In this document: positions 24,711 to 27,824 of the stretch, in pieces
How positions within the stretch are numbered: the first letter of the stretch is position 1
Layout: the number at the start of each line of letters is the position of its first letter
Source: an uncultured Eubacteriales bacterium
Lineage (GTDB): Bacteria; Bacillota; Clostridia; Tissierellales; Peptoniphilaceae
Assembly (NCBI GenBank): GCA_900540185.1
Contig: UQFH01000013.1
Span: 1 to 27,824 of the forward strand
Length of the DNA: 27,824 bases
Direction: 5' to 3'
Position numbers and translations under genes: made by a program
The notes under the pieces: generated by a model
Database searches by the model: none
Told to the model about the DNA's origin: nothing
The model's input: the letters and a program-made list of their open reading frames with translations, nothing else

Positions 24711-25907
24711 ATGTCAAGATTTATTGGAACTGTTTCACGCGGAATAAGAACTAAAATTATTAAAAAAGGCGACAACCTTTCAGAGATTGTTGTAAACTCT
24801 GTTATGGATGCTGTCGCAAGTGAAAATATACCTATACACGATAGAGACATTGTCGGCGTTACGGAAGCTGTACTTGCAAGAAGTCAAGGAAACTACGCAA
24901 ACACTGATGAAATCGGTGCGGATATTAGAAAGAAATTCGGCGGAGACCACATCGGACTCATCTTCCCGATTTTAAGTAGAAATAGATTTTCTGTCTGTTT
25001 AAAAGGAATTGCAAAAGGTGCAAAAAAAATAACTCTCATGCTTTCATATCCTGCCGACGAAGTCGGAAATCATCTTTTGACTTTGGAACAATTGGACGAA
25101 GCGGGAATGAAGGACTTAAGTCAACTTATGACCGAAAAAGAATACAGAGATAAGTTTGGCAAAAATTATCACCCGTTTACACATGTAGACTATGTTGAAT
25201 TTTACAGAGAATTAATTGAAGCTGAAGGTGCAGAATGTGAAATTGTTTTCTCAAACGACCCTCTTCATATTTTAAATTATACAAACAAGGTTTTAACAGC
25301 TGACATTCACTCAAGAAAACGTACGAAAAAGATTTTAAAAGACGCAGGTGCACTCGTTTATAATATTGAAGATGTTTTGAATGAACCTGTTGGCGATAGC
25401 GGATACAACAAGGAATACGGACTTCTTGGAGCAAATAAATCTACAGAAGACAGTGTAAAGCTGTTCCCGCGCGATTCATTTAAATTCGCAAACGATTTGC
25501 AAGAAAGATTTAAAGAAGCAACCGGAAAGAATATAGAAGTACTTGTCTATGGTGACGGTGCATTCAAAGACTCAGTCGGACAAATCTGGGAACTTGCCGA
25601 CCCTGTTGTAAGCCCGGGCTATACAAAAGGTTTGGAAGGAGTGCCGAATGAACTCAAATTGAAATATTTGGCTGATAACGATTTCAAGGATTTGAAAGGT
25701 GAAGAATTAAACAACGCTATTCTTGAAAAAATTAAACACAAATACGACGAAAATGCAGTTCACAATGAAAATGAAAAACTTGGAACAACTCCAAGAAAAT
25801 TGACAGACCTCATTGGAAGCTTGTGTGACCTTACAAGTGGCTCAGGTGACAAGGGAACACCTATCATTTTGATTCAAGGATATTTCGACAACCTTGCAAC
25901 TGAATAA
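24711..25907 (+). CDS. CofE/COG1478-like gamma-glutamyl ligase
   Basis: 398 residues. The N-terminal ~230 resemble the CofE (F420-0:gamma-glutamyl ligase, COG1478) fold: the GDNLSEIV region, DRDIVGVTEAVLARSQGNY, and DEVGNHLL. The C-terminal part, with PRDSFKFANDLQERFKEATG, VLVYGDGAFKDSVGQIWE and LTSGSGDKGTPIILIQGYFD, goes beyond the ~250-residue archaeal enzyme. Nothing else in the window points to F420 synthesis. The gene is co-transcribed with 5-formyltetrahydrofolate cyclo-ligase. Because COG1478 members in chlamydiae have been proposed to replace folylpolyglutamate synthase (from memory), a folate substrate is a reasonable guess. The ribosome-binding site TGGAGGAAAT is ideal. A terminator follows. 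Confidence 0.82.
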   Translation: MSRFIGTVSRGIRTKIIKKGDNLSEIVVNSVMDAVASENIPIHDRDIVGVTEAVLARSQGNYANTDEIGADIRKKFGGDHIGLIFPILSRNRFSVCLKGIAKGAKKITLMLSYPADEVGNHLLTLEQLDEAGMKDLSQLMTEKEYRDKFGKNYHPFTHVDYVEFYRELIEAEGAECEIVFSNDPLHILNYTNKVLTADIHSRKRTKKILKDAGALVYNIEDVLNEPVGDSGYNKEYGLLGANKSTEDSVKLFPRDSFKFANDLQERFKEATGKNIEVLVYGDGAFKDSVGQIWELADPVVSPGYTKGLEGVPNELKLKYLADNDFKDLKGEELNNAILEKIKHKYDENAVHNENEKLGTTPRKLTDLIGSLCDLTSGSGDKGTPIILIQGYFDNLATE

Positions 25908-25916
25908 AAAATATAG

Positions 25917-25941
25917 CGGAAGATTTTTCTTCCGTTTTTTT
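25917..25941 (+). terminator. terminator of the folate operon
   Basis: CGGAAGA-TTTT-TCTTCCG, a perfect 7-bp stem, followed by T7. Confidence 0.9.
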
Positions 25942-26398
25942 GTACATATAATTAAAATGGGATTGAGTTGTAAAAGATATTTTTTAAAAATCAAAAAACT
26001 TTTTGTTATAAGAAAAGGAATTATTATAAAAAATATTAAAATACATATTCAGATAGAATATAAGTTAGAGATAGAATATTTAAACTAGAAATAAAATAAT
26101 TATAATTGAAAGATTGTATTCTTATAATTTAAATATAAGAGAATATGAATAATATATGAATGACAAATAAAGCAAGAGATAAATATATATAAGAGAAAAT
26201 TTTTTACAAATAAATATATAAGTATATTTACTAAAACTTGTATAAATATATTTCGACAGAGATATATAACAAAATATCTAATGATAAAAACTGAAAAAAT
26301 TAGTTTGGGAATAAATTAAAATCAAATAAATTTATAGTAAACAAATTTATTTGTATATTTTATAATTATAATTATAAAACTATCAAAGCTTCAGCATT
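25942..26398. other. very AT-rich spacer, no gene recognised
   Basis: About 460 bp of A/T-dominated sequence without a supported gene. AGATAGAATAT occurs twice (26051 and 26069, 18 bp apart). The longest plus-strand frame here consists of Lys/Ile/Tyr codons, has no ribosome-binding site and runs through the upstream terminator, so I do not call it. I see no promoter for the flanking minus-strand gene, which reads toward this spacer. Confidence 0.6.
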
Positions 26399-26436
26399 AA
26401 AAAAGATGTACAGTGAACAATCTGCACATCTTTTTT
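26399..26436 (-). terminator. terminator of the transglutaminase-like gene
   Basis: AAAAAAGATGTACAG pairs at 14 of 15 positions with CTGCACATCTTTTTT around an 8-nt loop. The A and T flanks make it usable in both directions. It lies 34 bp past the stop codon. Confidence 0.85.
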
Positions 26437-26470
26437 AATTTATATAAATTTACTAACGAAAGGAGAATGC

Positions 26471-27562
26471 TTATAAATTATTAACTGCGTAGTTTTTATT
26501 GCTAAATCCTGCAATTGATGTTTGCGGATATAAATTTTGGTCCCAGTTGTGGTCCTTAGCGATTTGCGTAGAACCAACCATAAGGTATCCGAAATTTTCG
26601 TTATTTGCTACGTCGTTCCAAGTGGTGTCAACGTGGTACCATTCGTCATTTAACTTAACGATGTTCCATGCGTGTGAACCCCAGTTGCTGTATGAATATG
26701 AAGTTCCAACGACGACTTTAGATTCCAGACCGGCTTCTTTAGCCATCATTTGAAATAGACCTGCATATGCTGCGCATACGCCTTTGCCGCTTTCAAGGAT
26801 TGCATATGGAGAATGAATTGCAAGACCGTTTGGAAGAGTGCTTCTTCCGGAATTGAGCTCATCATATGCATATTTGGCATGGTCAACTATATATTTATTT
26901 ATCAATTCTACTTTTTTATCATCAGATATATTTTTCGGGAATGTAGAAACGATATTTTTTACCATTTGTTTGTATTTATTTTCTTTCTCAAGACTTACGG
27001 AATAATCAAAGTTAAACTTAATCTTTACATTTCTGTAGTAACCGTTTTGAAGAGGGCCTTCAGCTGTAACAGTTTTAAAAATAATACTTTGCGGAACATT
27101 TTCGTCCGATCTTAATGCGCTCCAAATTTGATTTATAAAAGAGCTGTAATATTCTTTTTTGATTTCCGATAATTGGAATATATAACTTTTTTCGTGTCTT
27201 TGTGTTGCTTTAACAAGTTCGTTATATTGAGATAAGTACTTAGGATTAATCTCATTCTTTGTGTTGTTAGTGTTTGCGAAATTTATTTTAATCCCATTAT
27301 TTTTGCCACTAGATTCTCCATTGATTTGGATTTCAGGTTTTACATCATCGTTGGCTATGTAATCAAATTTGCGAGGGTTTTGATTTATATCATAGCTCCC
27401 AAGAGGGGGTCCCATAATCTCATACATCATATTTGTATGAGTGTTTTTGTGTATATCATTTGAATTAGGCTGTGAAATTATTGTCGTCTGCATTATGGGC
27501 AGTGCGATCATTGCTGTTAATAGAAGCGCTATATTTGTTCTAATATTAATTCTTTTAAACAT
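26471..27562 (-). CDS. secreted transglutaminase-like protein
   Basis: 363 residues. An N-terminal signal peptide (basic KRINIR, hydrophobic IALLLTAMIALPIM) directs export. No sortase motif or membrane anchor is visible at the C-terminus, so the product is probably released or loosely bound. Residues about 90-230 are polar and unassigned. The C-terminal domain is transglutaminase-like with an intact triad: Cys263 in GKGVCAAYAG, His297 in SHAWNIV and Asp312 in YHVDTTW. Such domains act as cysteine proteases or transferases on proteins or cell-wall peptides; the target is unknown. The ribosome-binding site AAAGGA lies about nine bases before ATG 27562. Upstream, TGGGTATATAAT on the minus strand (27676-27687) may be the promoter -10 region, giving a leader of about 105 nt. 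Confidence 0.9.
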   Translation of the reverse strand: MFKRINIRTNIALLLTAMIALPIMQTTIISQPNSNDIHKNTHTNMMYEIMGPPLGSYDINQNPRKFDYIANDDVKPEIQINGESSGKNNGIKINFANTNNTKNEINPKYLSQYNELVKATQRHEKSYIFQLSEIKKEYYSSFINQIWSALRSDENVPQSIIFKTVTAEGPLQNGYYRNVKIKFNFDYSVSLEKENKYKQMVKNIVSTFPKNISDDKKVELINKYIVDHAKYAYDELNSGRSTLPNGLAIHSPYAILESGKGVCAAYAGLFQMMAKEAGLESKVVVGTSYSYSNWGSHAWNIVKLNDEWYHVDTTWNDVANNENFGYLMVGSTQIAKDHNWDQNLYPQTSIAGFSNKNYAVNNL

Positions 27563-27675
27563 ATTGCTTTTTCCTTTCTTTGTTATTATTCAGACAATTA
27601 CTATAAATTAGCTATTAATAATTATATAAATTACAAGACTTTCTTAAAAACTCTAGCATTAACTTGTCTGTATTT

Positions 27676-27687
27676 ATTATATACCCA
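27676..27687 (-). promoter_or_regulatory. possible promoter of the transglutaminase-like gene
   Basis: On the minus strand, TGGGTATATAAT with TATAAT at 27681-27676. The -35 is unclear. The rest of 27563-27824 is A/T-rich, includes an ATTAATTAATTAAT run near 27770, and contains no recognisable gene. Confidence 0.35.
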
Positions 27688-27824
27688 GAAAAACAGAAAT
27701 TAATTACAAAATATTAAATTAATTACAATGAATATTCTTAAAATAATTATAAAACATAAAGAAAATAGAATTAATTAATTAATCTATATAAATCAATTTT
27801 AAAAATTAATAGTAATATTTATAA

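Noticed and set aside
26041..26082. Short tandem AGATAGAATAT copies as a CRISPR or iteron array
   Set aside because: Only two copies, no regular array and no associated cas or replication gene.
25894..26088. 64-codon plus-strand frame overlapping the end of the CofE-like gene
   Set aside because: It runs through a clear terminator, has no ribosome-binding site and its composition is that of random AT-rich DNA.

Overview
This is a low-GC bacterial chromosome segment. Gene content and protein sequences fit an anaerobic Firmicute, most likely Peptoniphilaceae/Tissierellia (inference; no 16S rRNA is present). Supporting signs are strong Shine-Dalgarno sequences of the AGGAGG type, TTG starts (rpoC, probably the YitT gene), simple AT-rich sigma-70-type promoters, many T-tailed hairpin terminators, a lipobox lipoprotein, an oxygen-independent class III ribonucleotide reductase and a full-length firmicute-type RpoB and RpoC. 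I see no rRNA, tRNA, CRISPR array or complete insertion sequence.

Layout. (1) 1-378: intergenic, possibly the last codons of an upstream gene, a terminator-like hairpin, an 18-bp palindrome and the katA terminator. (2) 379-6047: a peroxide and methionine-sulfoxide defence neighbourhood holding heme catalase (minus), free methionine-(R)-sulfoxide reductase (plus), a luciferase-like flavin oxidoreductase (minus), a HerA/YjgR-like ATPase (plus) and a 2-Cys peroxiredoxin (plus). AT-rich elements resembling PerR boxes lie in front of the catalase, sulfoxide reductase and peroxiredoxin genes. (3) 6101-6865: a TIM-barrel protein of unknown function whose ribosome-binding site directly follows the peroxiredoxin terminator. 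(4) 6866-14501: rpoB-rpoC as an isolated pair with its own promoter and a roughly 195-nt structured leader, without the ribosomal-protein genes that usually flank it. (5) 14554-16395: a DUF4177-type small protein and a lipoprotein, converging on a YitT-family membrane protein. (6) 16508-18340: a malic enzyme carrying an unrecognised 221-residue N-terminal domain. (7) 18433-21139: a three-gene ABC-2 exporter operon. (8) 21209-23975: nrdD-nrdG with a NrdR-box-like site placed between the -35 and -10. (9) 24087-25941: a folate-linked pair, 5-formyltetrahydrofolate cyclo-ligase plus a CofE/COG1478-like gamma-glutamyl ligase. (10) 25942-27824: a very AT-rich spacer and a secreted transglutaminase-like protein on the minus strand.

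How it fits together: the left third protects an anaerobe from peroxide and oxidised methionine. The middle is core transcription. The right part covers malate/pyruvate metabolism, anaerobic dNTP synthesis and one-carbon cofactors. The best candidates for something undescribed are the N-terminal extension of the malic enzyme, the 5-FCL/COG1478 operon as a possible alternative folate polyglutamylation route, and the rpoBC leader with mutually exclusive pairings.
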